Shown here: piece by piece, positions 1 through 11,182 of the stretch
Numbering within the stretch: position 1 is the first letter of the stretch
How the letters are laid out: every line of letters starts with the position of its first letter
Source of the DNA: Knufia peltigerae
Taxonomy: Eukaryota; Ascomycota; Eurotiomycetes; Chaetothyriales; Trichomeriaceae
Reading direction: 5' to 3'
Length of the DNA stretch: 64,000 nt
Assembly (NCBI GenBank): GCA_030247855.1
Contig: JAPDRN010000013.1
Location: 124,001 to 188,000, forward strand
Notes under the pieces: generated by a model
What the model was told of the DNA's origin: nothing
What the model saw: the letters and a program-made list of their open reading frames with translations, nothing else
Databases searched by the model: none
Translations under genes and position numbers: made by a program

Positions 1-984
1 GCGAGCAGGACAGGTATACACCTGTGGGTTGAGTGCATAGGCAGGTTTGGCGCCAGCGAGTAGCTGACATGCTGGGGACAATAGACTGAACGTATCTTCG
101 GGGTGCTGATCAGTCGTATTGGCGGGTTGAAGATTAATTGCAACTTGGGCTTTCTCGCAGTTGAATGCTGGAGCAAAAACATCCACAATTGCACTGGTGG
201 TCTCGTTCTCTTCCGGACTTGTTGCTTTCGTGGAGATAGCCTGATATGCATAGGTACCAAGTACGCCCTCTGTATCATCCAGTCCCTTTGCCATGACCGC
301 ATATGCATTGTAGAACAGAGATGAATCGGAAACCGATAAGTATGCGCTAGCATTGTACAGACTTCCGTCAAAGCTGGTGGTAGTAACAAGGGTAGTATTT
401 GGATCGAAGAGTGTTCGAACATCGATTGTAAATAAGCCAGTCGAAGCAACAGTGATCAATTTCAGAAACACAAAGGTTATGATGGTGTTGCATACGAGCC
501 AGTGTCCATTCCTGACAGCTTCCCAGAAGCTTAGCACTTGAAGAGGAGATATATAGTCTAAAAGGATACTCTTTTGACTCTGTGCTGATCCTTCTCGTAG
601 GACTTTCCATGGCATAAGGACTTTGCAAGCGTGGTCAATCTGCCGCCATGCTGAGACCACCAGGACTAGAATTGCAGTAGGACCGTACGTCCAGACATAG
701 TGGTTGGAGGTGATCAGGGGAAAGCCATCTGTACGGGTGTTGACATATTGTGGTAGTACTAGAGCCACGATGATAAGAGAACAAGTAACGATCACGCCAG
801 TGAGAACTGGCCTCGAAAGCCAGAAAGGATTCCACATTGCCATGGTAGCATGTATTGTCGATCTTAAGGCGATATCTCTCCCGATGGTGTTGAGCTCGCA
901 CCGAAGATGTTCCTCCCCTGGCTGGTATCCCACTCCAGAGTATTGCGTTCGAGTTCTGATTGTATGTTTCGAGTGCGAAGCATC
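1..984 (-). CDS. DUF3433 integral membrane protein, truncated by the window edge
   Basis: The minus strand is open from about 984 to position 1 with no stop, so the gene runs off the window. The translation from the ATG at 843 starts MAMWNPFWLSRPVLTG and continues with a hydrophobic segment, then HYVWTYGPTAILVLVV, then a block reading LLDYISPLQVLSFWEA, then another hydrophobic segment ending STGLF. This order (PFWL near a membrane helix, WTYGPTAIL, LDYISP) is the fungal DUF3433 pattern; these are large multi-pass proteins, often with two such domains, and their function is unknown. A long extracytoplasmic-looking stretch with N-x-T/S sites follows. The frame stays open upstream of the first ATG to an in-frame stop at 985-987, with plausible coding sequence, so the true start probably lies in an earlier exon that I could not place. 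Confidence 0.72.
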
Positions 985-1830
985 TCAGGAGAAGGAAAAT
1001 GCGCTCAAAATTGAGTCTTGATGTTTGGCCAAGTCGAAGCATGATATTATACCATGGTATACCTTATAGAAGCTGATTTCGCCACAACCAAGCCATTCGT
1101 TCATGTTCAGACGAGGACGGCGGCAAATATGGGCGACTTGGTCGACCTAGGGCAGGCGCTTTTCCTGGCGGTTAGAAGTCCCTCCAACAGGCCACAACCA
1201 AGCTTCAGAATGATGTTAGCTAGAAGAACCCTCATGACCAAGCTCGAACTAAGGCCTGGGAGCATTGGCATATGTACGATGCATCGTGCGCGCACACCGA
1301 ACGTGCCGGCTTCATGCGCACTGGTGTGCTTCATGATTTTGTACATGCACATTTGTGTCTACTCCGTATCAGAAGCTTCAACGCAATACATGGCATAGGT
1401 TGATTTTGGAACGTGTCCAGTAGCAACTAGCAGGTTGGAGCATGGCCCGAGGGTCGATACACCGTCAGAGGGCATGGTCGCTGCTGGCGCTACCCCAAAC
1501 TCAATGGCGGGTAACGAAACAGAGTAGGCATCGTGACAATTCTATTAATATACCCCGTATTGAAGGAGTTGTCAAACTCTGCAACAACTGTGAAGCGTGC
1601 AGGATATGATCAAAAATCGTTGTTTTTGATTTATAGGTTTGATCGCATTATAATATTGCATAAGTTAATGTTGAAAGGTTCTAAGATGGATAAGACGCGC
1701 TCCATCCGGAGCCTCCTCGGCAACAAAAAACACGTGTCGTGTTGGCCCTGAACAACCACAAAATCCTAGATATTGACTTCTATGCCAACCAGCTTTTAAG
1801 AGTACTGAAAATATACCTAAAAATACCAAA
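985..1830. other. Intergenic region without a recognised gene
   Basis: This lies between the 5' side of the DUF3433 gene (-) and the GRASP gene (+), so it probably holds both promoters. One exact TACTCCGTA motif is at 1360-1368. Positions 1530-1680 are AT-rich. Short open frames exist but none resembles a protein family. Confidence 0.5.
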
Positions 1831-3062
1831 ATGTTCGGTGCTCTTAATCGTTTCATCGCTCGTCTCGACGGAGAGCCCGCGTCACGACCAGGAGAGCAAG
1901 GCTCTTCGGACAGCTCATACGGTTTCCAGGTCTTGAAGAACACGAACAAAGACCTACTCCTAGAACCGTGGTTCGACTTCATCATCGGGATCAATGGACA
2001 TTTTATAGTAATTTGTACTCGTCCAAGGGATGAGAGTGTGTACTGACGTCTCGCCAAAGGGCTCTCCCGACCCAAACCTCTTCGCTCAGGAAATCCGCAA
2101 CTGCGCCGGCGCATACTGCTCATTAGACCTGTGGAGTGCAAAGGTATGTATATACACATCTGACCCAAGGTATTTACATAGGCATTTATACATGTCTGGC
2201 ATTACTAACCAGATACTGCTTGCAGGGCCAAAGGACACACTCCCTCACTGTCCCTGTACCGCCTGATGGCTCGTTGGGACTCAGTCTACAACTCGCACCC
2301 CTCAACTCTACACAGAACATCTGGCACGTACTCACGATACCGTCCCCCCTCTCACCAGCTCACCAAGCCGGTCTCCTCCCTCACAGCGACTACATCCTTG
2401 GCTCCCCGAGTGGTACCCTCAAAGGAGAAGCGGCATTGGGCGAACTGGTCGAAGATCACCTCAACAGAAGTCTTGTCTTATGGGTCTACAACGCGGAATT
2501 TGACGTGGTAAGGGAAGTCGAACTGGTGCCACGAAGAGGATGGGGTGGTGAAGGTGCACTCGGTGCCGTGCTTGGATTCGGTGCGCTACATCGCCTGCCC
2601 GTAGGACTGGGCGAAGAGGTTCAAGCACCAGGAGAAAATCTATTTGACGCGGACACGAAAACCGCAGATGGACAAGGTGCAGCAGACTCTGCCAACAGCT
2701 TCCAGCCTGCCCCTGCTCAAGATCTTGCTCCACCACCGATGGTCAACCCGAATGTCCCGCCGCCCCCGATGATGAACCCTAATGCTGCACCTCCAGCTGG
2801 ACCAGCTCCTGCTCGCGCACGGAAAGGGAGACATCACGGTGCGATTTCCCCAAGAGGTGGATTTGATGATATGTTTGCCGAAGGAGCCAAGAAGAGCGCA
2901 GAGCAGGACCATGTGTCATCTCGAAAGGGCACACCTGTAGCGCCTCCGCCAAAGACAGGCTCTGCTGGGGTGACACCACACTCGACAACACAGGAAGGAT
3001 CTGATCCGCTAGAGCAGGCGGGCGAAGAACTTGGCGAGCCAGGCGAGGCTGAGGAAACCTGA
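1831..3062 (+). CDS. grh1: GRASP family Golgi stacking / unconventional secretion protein (Grh1-like)
   Basis: Predicted exons are 1831-2007, 2060-2143 and 2226-3062, giving about 365 aa. Intron 1 (52 bp) has a TACTGAC branch site and intron 2 (82 bp) a TACTAAC branch site; phases agree. The protein starts MFGALNRFIARLDGE and reads EPWFDFIIGINGHFI, then SPDPNLFAQEIRNCAG, then IWHVLTIPSPLSPAHQAGL and LPHSDYILGSPSGTLKGEA. These are the signatures of the two tandem PDZ-like GRASP domains (about residues 10-220). The tail is proline-, alanine- and methionine-rich and disordered, as is usual in the family. GRASP proteins tether Golgi or ER-exit-site membranes and are needed for unconventional secretion. 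There is no Gly at position 2, so myristoylation is unlikely. The gene ends about 100 bp from the convergent HD-domain gene. Confidence 0.93.
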
Positions 3063-3163
3063 ATATGAGTAGAGTGTCCAAGCCCCACCTCTACTTGTCA
3101 TGTGGTCCGTATTGTTGTCTCTTGCAAGACTGCTGGTAAAAGGGAGATGTTGCAGACCCTTCA

Positions 3164-3898
3164 TCAAGCTCCTGTCTGCCCTACCTCATCCTTCCACCAG
3201 TCAACAAATTCACGGATCCGACGAGACCTCTCCGCGGCCAATTGTTTGCCAGCCGGCGTCTTCATCATACTCTCGAGTTTCAGCAACTTGTCGTGGAAAT
3301 GCTCAATCGAATCCTCCAGACTCCGGGCACCCTTGGCACCGCCAAAGGTGAAGCACCGACCGATCCCGATCGCTCCAATCGCGTCGAGCCTGTCAGCGTC
3401 CTGAACAATGGCGAGTTCCGGAAGGACCTCCAGCAAATCCAAGACACGCTGCGGGTTTTTGACCTCGGAGGAATACGACACGCCCTCGACCAACACACGC
3501 ATCTGCTCTGCATAGTCCACGGACATGCCAGCGTCGACGATGGCTTTGATAAGAGGTGATGACGATGACGACGACGATAACAACGACGACGAGCTTTCGG
3601 TGGTGGGGGCCATGTACTTTTTGTCCTCGACGTCGTGGAGCAACGCGCCCAGAATCACATTCATGGGGTTCAAGGCGGGCATGGCTCTGCGTTTCCGGTC
3701 GTCTTCTTCCACCGTGAGGATGGAGAGAGCATTGTTGACGACTCTCTTGACATGGCCAAAGTCGTGGGACGCGTCGAACCGTGGGTCCTGGAAGTACCGT
3801 TCGGTGAAGTCGTGGATCTTTCTCACCACTTCGGCTTCCTGCTCCGACAGGCTAGGGTATTCTGCCGGGTGGATATATTCGCCACCGCCTCCAGACAT
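3164..3898 (-). CDS. HD-domain metal-dependent phosphohydrolase
   Basis: The first real ATG is at 3898; the frame extends upstream but only with a non-ATG codon. The product is 244 aa. HD-superfamily metal ligands are visible in order: His in ASHDFGHVKRV, the HD pair in GALLHDVEDKKY, and the later Asp in VQDADRLDAIGAIGIGR. The last motif is typical of the YedJ-like branch of small, uncharacterised HD hydrolases, which probably act on a nucleotide or other phosphate ester. An acidic/Ser run (SSSSLLSSSSSSS, coded by a GAC/GAT-type repeat on the plus strand near 3555-3590) sits between the second and third motifs and is likely a surface loop. The substrate cannot be told from sequence. Confidence 0.85.
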   Translation of the reverse strand: MSGGGGEYIHPAEYPSLSEQEAEVVRKIHDFTERYFQDPRFDASHDFGHVKRVVNNALSILTVEEDDRKRRAMPALNPMNVILGALLHDVEDKKYMAPTTESSSSLLSSSSSSSPLIKAIVDAGMSVDYAEQMRVLVEGVSYSSEVKNPQRVLDLLEVLPELAIVQDADRLDAIGAIGIGRCFTFGGAKGARSLEDSIEHFHDKLLKLESMMKTPAGKQLAAERSRRIREFVDWWKDEVGQTGA

Positions 3899-6787
3899 GT
3901 TGTGTTGAGCCTTGCGAGGACCTTTCTGGTCCCTGACACCCTGTATTCTGGTCAAAAATGTATACCTCGTTGCTCGTCACGATTAGATCTAGATCAGCCT
4001 AGGCTTTCTTTGCTATCGTCCGTAGGTAATTCGTAGTTTCCAAAGCGATCTGAAGACGGTGTGCCCACTTTTTTTCCTTCGAGACCTGACCAAGGGCCCA
4101 AGTTCGTGATTCAAACGGCGCAGAAAAAGGATCAGAGAAACCACTGCTCGTACGGACGTACGTGTCAGCTCGTTCACTGTACGCCTTGCGGTGTAACGCT
4201 GTCCAGAGGGCGGCCGGTCGAAACGTACCTGGGAGATCAAAAGTGAAAATCATGCAGGGTTCAACAAATGGCAAGGCCCGAACGGCAGGTAAGCTTCCCA
4301 GGTTGAAAATCGGACACCCCGGGGTGAGCACAGAGTATCGTGGGCACCGGGTTCGAGTAAAGCGCCAAGATCGGAGTTTGCCGGAGAAACAGCCTTCACT
4401 CCGACATTGCGAAATAGGAGAGCGCTGCACTTGACAAACTCGAACAGGATAACTTTAGGTATCTAGTGTACTCCGTAGAGCAGATGAACCATTCATCTGC
4501 ATTCGATGTCAACATATCATTTCCTTGAGAATTAGATCCGTACGTGGAAATATACCAGTGAAGCAGAGGGCCGAGTCAGAATGATGATCGTACGACGCCA
4601 TCAGGTCCTACAGAGACACTGGGACTCTTCTTGCAAGTCCTACTCAACGTGACCACTGGACCAGGAGGTGTGACAATACGTACTGCCTCCAAATGGCCTG
4701 TAGTAACAATTCTGCTGGCGCCAGCGTCGATATGATATTCGCCAGAATCCTCGCTGTGTACTAGCCTCAATGATCATCCACAGATGCGAATTGAGGAACT
4801 CTAGTGCATGGACCTGGGCTTCTTGTACCCTCTGTACAGTCTTGTGATAGAGGCTAAATTAACAATATCAACATTAAATCACGGTAAGCTGGATCTTGAA
4901 TTTGCAGTTTTCGTGGTTATCGAGTTGGCAAAGCCACCAAAGCACAGGAGAGCCCTGGTGTCTCTTGACAGCGGCAATGATGAAAGGTCTGAAGGTGAAT
5001 CCAGAGCTGCAGCCCTAGGCTATCCAGGCATTGGTGGCAATCGGGGTTTTCATAAGCCTGAGGATGTGCGAAGGTTGACTTGTCGTACTCTCTTGTCCAT
5101 GTGGCGAGCATATTCGGCTTTCCTTTATGTAAACCAACAGCCACAGCAGCCAAATTGACCGAGGCAAATGGAGCCACGGCTCAGCCAGGCGCTAAAGTAT
5201 TGCAAAATCAAAATCTGCAGCACCAAAAAGCCTTGGCTGAGCACCTTGGAGTTGTACTCGTATGTTGTAGCCACAGACATCATAATGACCAGCAGACTTT
5301 TGACCTAATAATCTCTGTGGAGTAGAGGATGTTGACCGATGCCCTTGATACTCGTACTCCGTAATCATCGGGCTCCTTGTACACGCTCGGTAACGCGGTT
5401 CTAGGCAGACCCGAACATTCCGAGGAAATGGGATTCTCAGGGCTGACATAAGGAATTGCATGTCTCGGTCAATGGGAATCTCACTTGGTCCCTTTAGCTC
5501 GAGATCGAGCAGTTTAGCGAATTCCAGATTTTCCAACTTTTGTTGGGCTCTTTCGTCACCACGCAGGTGGCTGCATATGGTGGCTGAATGCTGACTGTTG
5601 TGTTAATTTGCTGTGCGTCAACACCCGGTTCACATCCGTATCTTTGGGTAGGATCAGCCTTGGGCACATTCCACCTGAATGAAGATCCCTTCAAGGCTAT
5701 CCAGCAAAAGCATGCGCAGCTAACATGGTGGTGGTGGTAGCGGTGGTGGTATGTGTGATTGGACTTTCTGCCTAGTGGCCTTGTTTTGCAAGATGAAGAT
5801 CTGCCGATCGACGACAACGGCTGAGTATCGTTCGTCGAGGAGTTGGAGTTTTCACCTACAGAAAAGGCCCATGTCAGTGCTGGTACGGATTCTCGTCGTG
5901 GGGACGCCCAAGATGCAGACGGCAAAGACTGAAAGGAGCCGGGGCCAGAACGTCTTGCACAGTGCCCACCCTTCCAACACCTTGGGTAGGACCGGATTGT
6001 CTGAGACAGGCAATGAGTGACTGTATGCTGCTAGGTGGGACTGTTGCTGGCGCCCGTCTCGATGGCATTTTGGCAGTTGGCAGGCTGGTCAAGGGAAAGT
6101 TGTACAAGAGACCATCCTATTTCCCGTACGTTACTCCGTATAAGTGGTCGTGTGGAGATGGGCCTAAAGACGCTTCTAACGGATGTTGGTCCTAAGCATG
6201 CTTTTAGGCGGCACGGCCTTCCGAACACACGCTGTGACTTGCTCCGTAGGCGGCTTCCTTTTACTTTCGCGGTTAGTGTACTGGCCAGGGTTCAACACCT
6301 GCGCATTTTGATCCTATGTCAGAAGATCAATGACCCATTCATCCAGAGTCCATCCACCCTCTATCCATCCCGCCTTTTGGCCACAGCATCCTCTCCTTAC
6401 GCATCCATATGTCTTTTTCATTCCTTTAGTCTGCATCCTCTCTGTGACTGTATTCCTACGACACATGGGCGTTCTGCCCAGAGACTTGTCCTGCCCCCGC
6501 CTTCCGATTGCCACGACGCCTTTCCTGCCAAACCTCTGCCAGTGCCCGCTGGCCCAAGGCGATTCAGGATATGTAAAAGAGTGGAAAGTGCGTTTGAAAA
6601 GGGACTGGGCACAACCAACACGTCGCTCGATCCTACGAACTACGACAATGCGCGCACTCGAGTGATACTACACGTAATTGTTGCAAAGAGATTAGTGGCG
6701 CGCGAGAGCAGTTGTTGCTGAGGGCGGATTGATATCCGCCTCTTTGGCCACCCAAGCTGCAGCGCTGAATCCATTGCCTGCTGCACC
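3899..6787. other. 2.9-kb gene-poor region upstream of the phytochrome gene
   Basis: No frame here looks like a conserved protein. The longest open frame (6035-6721 +) has low-complexity, non-protein-like composition and I do not call it. The stretch holds three exact TACTCCGTA motifs (4469-4477, 5355-5363, 6132-6140) and a pyrimidine-rich tract around 6340-6440, about 350-450 bp before the phytochrome ATG, which would suit a promoter or transcription start. It probably contains the promoter and a long 5' leader for the phytochrome. Confidence 0.45.
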
Positions 6788-9700
6788 ATGCCAAAGCCGG
6801 CCTCAATCCACGAGTCGGAGACGACAGGGACGGAGTCTCAAGCGGACCCAGATGCCTCATCTCAAACACCTCAGGACCGGCAAAGTCCTCCACCAAAGTC
6901 ACCCAGAAAACATCCTGGGCAGAAACCGCCAACCTGGATTCCCATAGGACCATCCCAGTCACAAGTCAGCATCTTTACCGGCAACGCTGGAGGCCCAGCG
7001 TCACCAGCAATCTCAACCCGGTCCGAGGAAACCAATTCAGCCCTCAGTCCGGGTTCGATTGACCGTGTCTTTCCTGTTCGCTCCGCCGTTACGATTGACC
7101 CAACAGCCACCCCTTTGCCCAGGGGAGAGCAGGGGTCTGGCTTTCCTGGCTTCAGACCTGTGTCTCATGCAAGAAGGCCAACCCGTACTGCCGATGTGAC
7201 CGGGTCGCCACCAAGTGGACCATCAGCAAGGACAATGTCCGTCTCGGAAACGTCAGAGCCCTCTATTTCGGGACAGCAGCGCCGCCGACGACAGTCACCC
7301 GACAGCCAGATAGCCATCAACGTCGATACTCAAGTTGTCACAAATCTTTTGATTGGAGATGACCAGTCGCAAAAGTCTGAGGTTTCGAGCATATCTGGGG
7401 GTGTCGCGGTCGGTTCCTTACAAGAACCAACTCTGGTCACCGCGCGCTTTAAGCACATAGTGACGGACGGCGGCCACGCGGTCATCACTGGTAGAGATGG
7501 TGAAACATTACAGCGCTGCGAGGACGAACCTATACACATTCCGGGCGCCATTCAAAGTTTCGGGCTCCTTGTTGCCTTGCGCGAAGAAGAAGAAAAGTTT
7601 GTGGTTCGAGTTGTTAGCGAAAACTCGGCTAAGATCATTGGCTATACGCCTCAGGAGTTGTTCCAACTGACTTCGTTCTTGGACATTTTCAGCGACGAAC
7701 AAGCAGACAATCTCTTGGATCATCTAGACTTTATTCGGGATGAGGGCGCCGGAGATGTCGTTGCTAACGGACCGGATGTGTTCATGCTTACCATCAGGCC
7801 TCCTCATTCCAGAAGCCGCAAGCTGTGGTGTGCCATGCATTTATCAGAGAGCGATCCTGGTATGATCATATGCGAATTCGAGATTGAAGACGACAAGGCC
7901 AATCCTCTGCGCCCCCCAGAGGAAGAGACCCCTGATATTCCGGAAGACACGCTTGGAAGCAAGCCGACAGATGAAGAGTTTATCGACAGTACGGTCAATA
8001 TCAGCAGACCCCTTCGCGTTTTGCGTAGTGCACGCAAGAAACGTTCCGAAGCGGCTGCCATGGAGGTTTTCAACATTATGTCCCAAGTACAAGAGCAACT
8101 GGCCACTGCGCCGACTCTGCCAATATTTTTGAAGGTCTTGATAGGCATAGTAAAGGAGCTCACCGGCTTCCACCGAGTGATGATCTACCAATTCAACCAA
8201 GCCTGGAATGGGCGTGTTGTGGCCGAATTAGTAGACCCGAGGGCCACTCGTGACCTTTACAAAGGCCTCAACTTTCCTGCGTCAGACATTCCTAAGCAGG
8301 CGAGAGATCTATATAGGATCAACAAGGTTCGTCTACTTTACGATCGAGATCAAGAGACGGCTCGGCTGGTGTGCCGGACGATGGAAGACCTGGAAAAGCC
8401 TCTTGACATGACCCATGCCAATCTGCGAGCTATGTCGCCCATCCACCTGAAGTATCTGGTCAATATGGCCGTGCGCTCTTCCATGTCGATATCGATCAAC
8501 GCATTCGATGAATTATGGGGTCTCATCGCTTGCCATACATATGGGCCAAAGGGGATGAGGGTCTCGTTCCCAATCCGTAAAATGTGTCGCCTCGTTGGTG
8601 ATACTGCCTCTCGCAATGTCGAGCGCCTGTCGTATGCATCAAGGCTCCAAGCACGGAAGCTCATCAACACAACCTCCTCTTCCACCAATCCGTCAGGCTA
8701 CATTGTGGCGTCGTCCGAAGATCTCTTGAAGCTATTTGATGCCGACGTTGGCGTGCTGTCAATACGCGATGAAACCAAGGTCATGGGAAGGTCGGGAGGG
8801 CATCTGCAGGAAGTCCTCGCCATGGTGGAATATCTACGAATGAGAAGAATGACCTCGGTCTTCTGTTCGCAGGACATATCAAATGACTTTCCCGATCTCC
8901 GATACGAGCCGGGATGGAAATATCTCGCCGGTGTGCTGTACGTTCCACTCTCTAGCGGCGGGGGGGATTTCATTGCGTTCTTCCGCAAAGGAGTTCTCCA
9001 AGAAGTCAAGTGGGCTGGCAATCCCTACGAAAAATTCGTCAAGGAAGGCACCGAAGGCTACCTTGAACCTCGAACCAGTTTCAAAGCGTGGAGTGAGACT
9101 ATCGTTGGCCGGTGCCGTGATTGGACTGATGAGGAGATCGAAACGGCATCTGTTCTCTGTCTTGTCTACGGCAAGTTCATTGACGTGTGGCGGCAAAAGG
9201 AGGCTGCGCTCCAAAATAGTCAGCTCACTCGGCTCTTGCTTGCAAATTCTGCTCACGAAGTTCGGACCCCTCTTAATGCAATCATCAATTATCTCGAGAT
9301 AGCATTAGAGGGACAGTTGGATCAGGATACACGGGAAAATCTGGCACGCTCACATTCGGCCTCGAAATCTCTGGTCTATGTCATCAATGATCTTTTGGAT
9401 CTCACCAAGACAGAAGGCGGCCAGAATCTGGTCAAAGACGAAAGTTTCGATCTGCTCGCTGCACTTAAAGAAGCAACAGATCCTTTCATTGGCGATGCAA
9501 AGCGCAAAAACCTGGATTATCATGTCTCCATCGCACCTGACCTACCCCAGAGAGTAGTGGGTGACCATCGACGAGTCCGTCAAGTTGTGTCAAACCTCAT
9601 TGCCAACGCGATTCAGCACACAAATCAAGGGAGAGTGATTGTAGAAGCTTCTTTGTCAGAGATGTCGTCGCGAGAGGATAAGACAGAAGTGGAAATCGTA

Positions 9701-11182
9701 GTCGAAGACTCTGGCGTTGGCATGTCCCAAGCCAAGGTCGACGCTCTGTTTCGAGAGCTAGAGGAAGTCACCTACGAAGAAGATACCCCGGATATGAACC
9801 TACTGTCTGATAGTCCGTTTTCTGGACCAGAGTCTACAAATGCACAGGTGACATTGGGACTTGGGCTTGCTGTAGTGGCGAGAACAATCCGACACATGCA
9901 TGGACAACTTCGCGTAAAAACTGAGGAAGGCAGAGGCTCACGTTTTGTCATTCTTCTGAGTTTTGATACTGAACACGCAAGTGAGGACAAGCCGAGCTCT
10001 GCACACCCTCCACCGTCTCCATCGGCTCGCTCCACCACGGCAACTGATACAAACACCAAGGACGGCGAGGTTACATTAGTCTACCGGAATCCAAAACAAC
10101 GGATGGAAGCAAACACAATGACTCGAAAGGAAAGTGCCGAGAGCATGCACAGCGTCAATAGCCTACGCAGCGGGAAGAGCGGGAAGAGCGCAGTCAGCAT
10201 GAGGAGCGACGTCAGCCAGAAGAGTGATGCGGACAGGCTCATTGATGCTATTCAAGAACCCCTGCGCCTTTTCGAAGAGAAGGCCAATACAACGGATGGG
10301 TACGTTAGGGGAAAGCGTACTTCCATCAGCTCTAGCACCATCCCACCTCCGGAACCATCGTCACCAACCAGGCTCAAAGCAGTGTCTTCCCCTCAGACAC
10401 CCAGGCCCCATTCAATCATGAAACACCCTGGCGTTGAAAAAGTGGCGGACTCTGGTACTCCTCTTCGACCCGTTCGGATGCCTGACGAGTACGCGGAAAA
10501 GACTGAACCGCCTAAAACTGGAGCAAAGGTGCTCTTCGAGGAGCCGGAGTCAATAGGAGCACCATCCGACACTACGGAAACATCGCGATTTGGCGCATCC
10601 GACAATTTCTCAATCTTGGTTGCGGAAGACGATCCCATCAACAGCAAGATTATGAAGAAGCGGCTAGAAAAGCTGGGACACATACCCCATATGACAGTCA
10701 ATGGTGAAGAGTGTGCCTCGGCTCACGGTGAACAGCCTGCTTCGTTTGACGCCATATTGATGGATTTGCAAATGCCGATCGTGGACGGGTTCAGTTCTAC
10801 TAAAATGATCCGTTCATTTGAGAAGACGCATTCGGGCACTTGTCTGTCGAGCAGAGCTCGGGAGATTGGCAGAATTCCCATATTTGTGGTCTCGGCCTCT
10901 TTGGTTGAAAGGGAGCGTGACAAGTACATTCAGACTGGGTTCGATGGCTGGATATTGAAGCCTGTAGATTTCAAAAGAGTAAACCAGTTGCTCAAGGGCA
11001 TCGTCGACCCGGAGGCACGGAATGCTTGTTTTTATGAGAAAGGCAACTGGGAGAGGGGTGGGTGGTTCAGATCCTCCAAAGATCAGCACGACCCTTTCGA
11101 AGTCGATACTCATCCTAGCCTGGAAAAGCCCGTGGCTGAAGCAGAAAAAGATCGAAAAGGATCCGACGCTTCAGCCTCGTGA
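6788..11182 (+). CDS. fphA: Fungal phytochrome: red-light sensing hybrid histidine kinase
   Basis: A single uninterrupted 1464-aa frame. The first about 240 residues are disordered. A PAS-like domain begins at LQRCEDEPIHIPGAIQSFG, in which Cys244 matches the biliverdin-attachment cysteine of bacterial and fungal phytochromes. The GAF domain (from about residue 425) contains FPASDIPKQARDLYR, with the DIP chromophore-pocket motif near residue 500, followed by MSPIHLKYLVNM. A PHY domain follows to about 800. The kinase has an H-box SAHEVRTPLNAIINY with phospho-acceptor His823, an N-box near 935 and a G-box DSGVGM near 974. A Ser-rich linker leads to a receiver domain: acidic pocket VAEDDPINSK near 1276, phospho-acceptor Asp1326 in LMDLQMP, and Lys1391 in ILKPVDF. 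The expected set PAS-GAF-PHY-HK-REC is therefore complete. Orthologues (FphA, PHY-1) control light responses and development. The start at 6788 is the first in-frame ATG. Confidence 0.96.
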   Translation: MPKPASIHESETTGTESQADPDASSQTPQDRQSPPPKSPRKHPGQKPPTWIPIGPSQSQVSIFTGNAGGPASPAISTRSEETNSALSPGSIDRVFPVRSAVTIDPTATPLPRGEQGSGFPGFRPVSHARRPTRTADVTGSPPSGPSARTMSVSETSEPSISGQQRRRRQSPDSQIAINVDTQVVTNLLIGDDQSQKSEVSSISGGVAVGSLQEPTLVTARFKHIVTDGGHAVITGRDGETLQRCEDEPIHIPGAIQSFGLLVALREEEEKFVVRVVSENSAKIIGYTPQELFQLTSFLDIFSDEQADNLLDHLDFIRDEGAGDVVANGPDVFMLTIRPPHSRSRKLWCAMHLSESDPGMIICEFEIEDDKANPLRPPEEETPDIPEDTLGSKPTDEEFIDSTVNISRPLRVLRSARKKRSEAAAMEVFNIMSQVQEQLATAPTLPIFLKVLIGIVKELTGFHRVMIYQFNQAWNGRVVAELVDPRATRDLYKGLNFPASDIPKQARDLYRINKVRLLYDRDQETARLVCRTMEDLEKPLDMTHANLRAMSPIHLKYLVNMAVRSSMSISINAFDELWGLIACHTYGPKGMRVSFPIRKMCRLVGDTASRNVERLSYASRLQARKLINTTSSSTNPSGYIVASSEDLLKLFDADVGVLSIRDETKVMGRSGGHLQEVLAMVEYLRMRRMTSVFCSQDISNDFPDLRYEPGWKYLAGVLYVPLSSGGGDFIAFFRKGVLQEVKWAGNPYEKFVKEGTEGYLEPRTSFKAWSETIVGRCRDWTDEEIETASVLCLVYGKFIDVWRQKEAALQNSQLTRLLLANSAHEVRTPLNAIINYLEIALEGQLDQDTRENLARSHSASKSLVYVINDLLDLTKTEGGQNLVKDESFDLLAALKEATDPFIGDAKRKNLDYHVSIAPDLPQRVVGDHRRVRQVVSNLIANAIQHTNQGRVIVEASLSEMSSREDKTEVEIVVEDSGVGMSQAKVDALFRELEEVTYEEDTPDMNLLSDSPFSGPESTNAQVTLGLGLAVVARTIRHMHGQLRVKTEEGRGSRFVILLSFDTEHASEDKPSSAHPPPSPSARSTTATDTNTKDGEVTLVYRNPKQRMEANTMTRKESAESMHSVNSLRSGKSGKSAVSMRSDVSQKSDADRLIDAIQEPLRLFEEKANTTDGYVRGKRTSISSSTIPPPEPSSPTRLKAVSSPQTPRPHSIMKHPGVEKVADSGTPLRPVRMPDEYAEKTEPPKTGAKVLFEEPESIGAPSDTTETSRFGASDNFSILVAEDDPINSKIMKKRLEKLGHIPHMTVNGEECASAHGEQPASFDAILMDLQMPIVDGFSSTKMIRSFEKTHSGTCLSSRAREIGRIPIFVVSASLVERERDKYIQTGFDGWILKPVDFKRVNQLLKGIVDPEARNACFYEKGNWERGGWFRSSKDQHDPFEVDTHPSLEKPVAEAEKDRKGSDASAS

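Noticed and set aside
6035..6721. 228-aa frame just upstream of the phytochrome
   Set aside because: Low-complexity translation of a pyrimidine-rich leader; no family signature and no good promoter or splice context.
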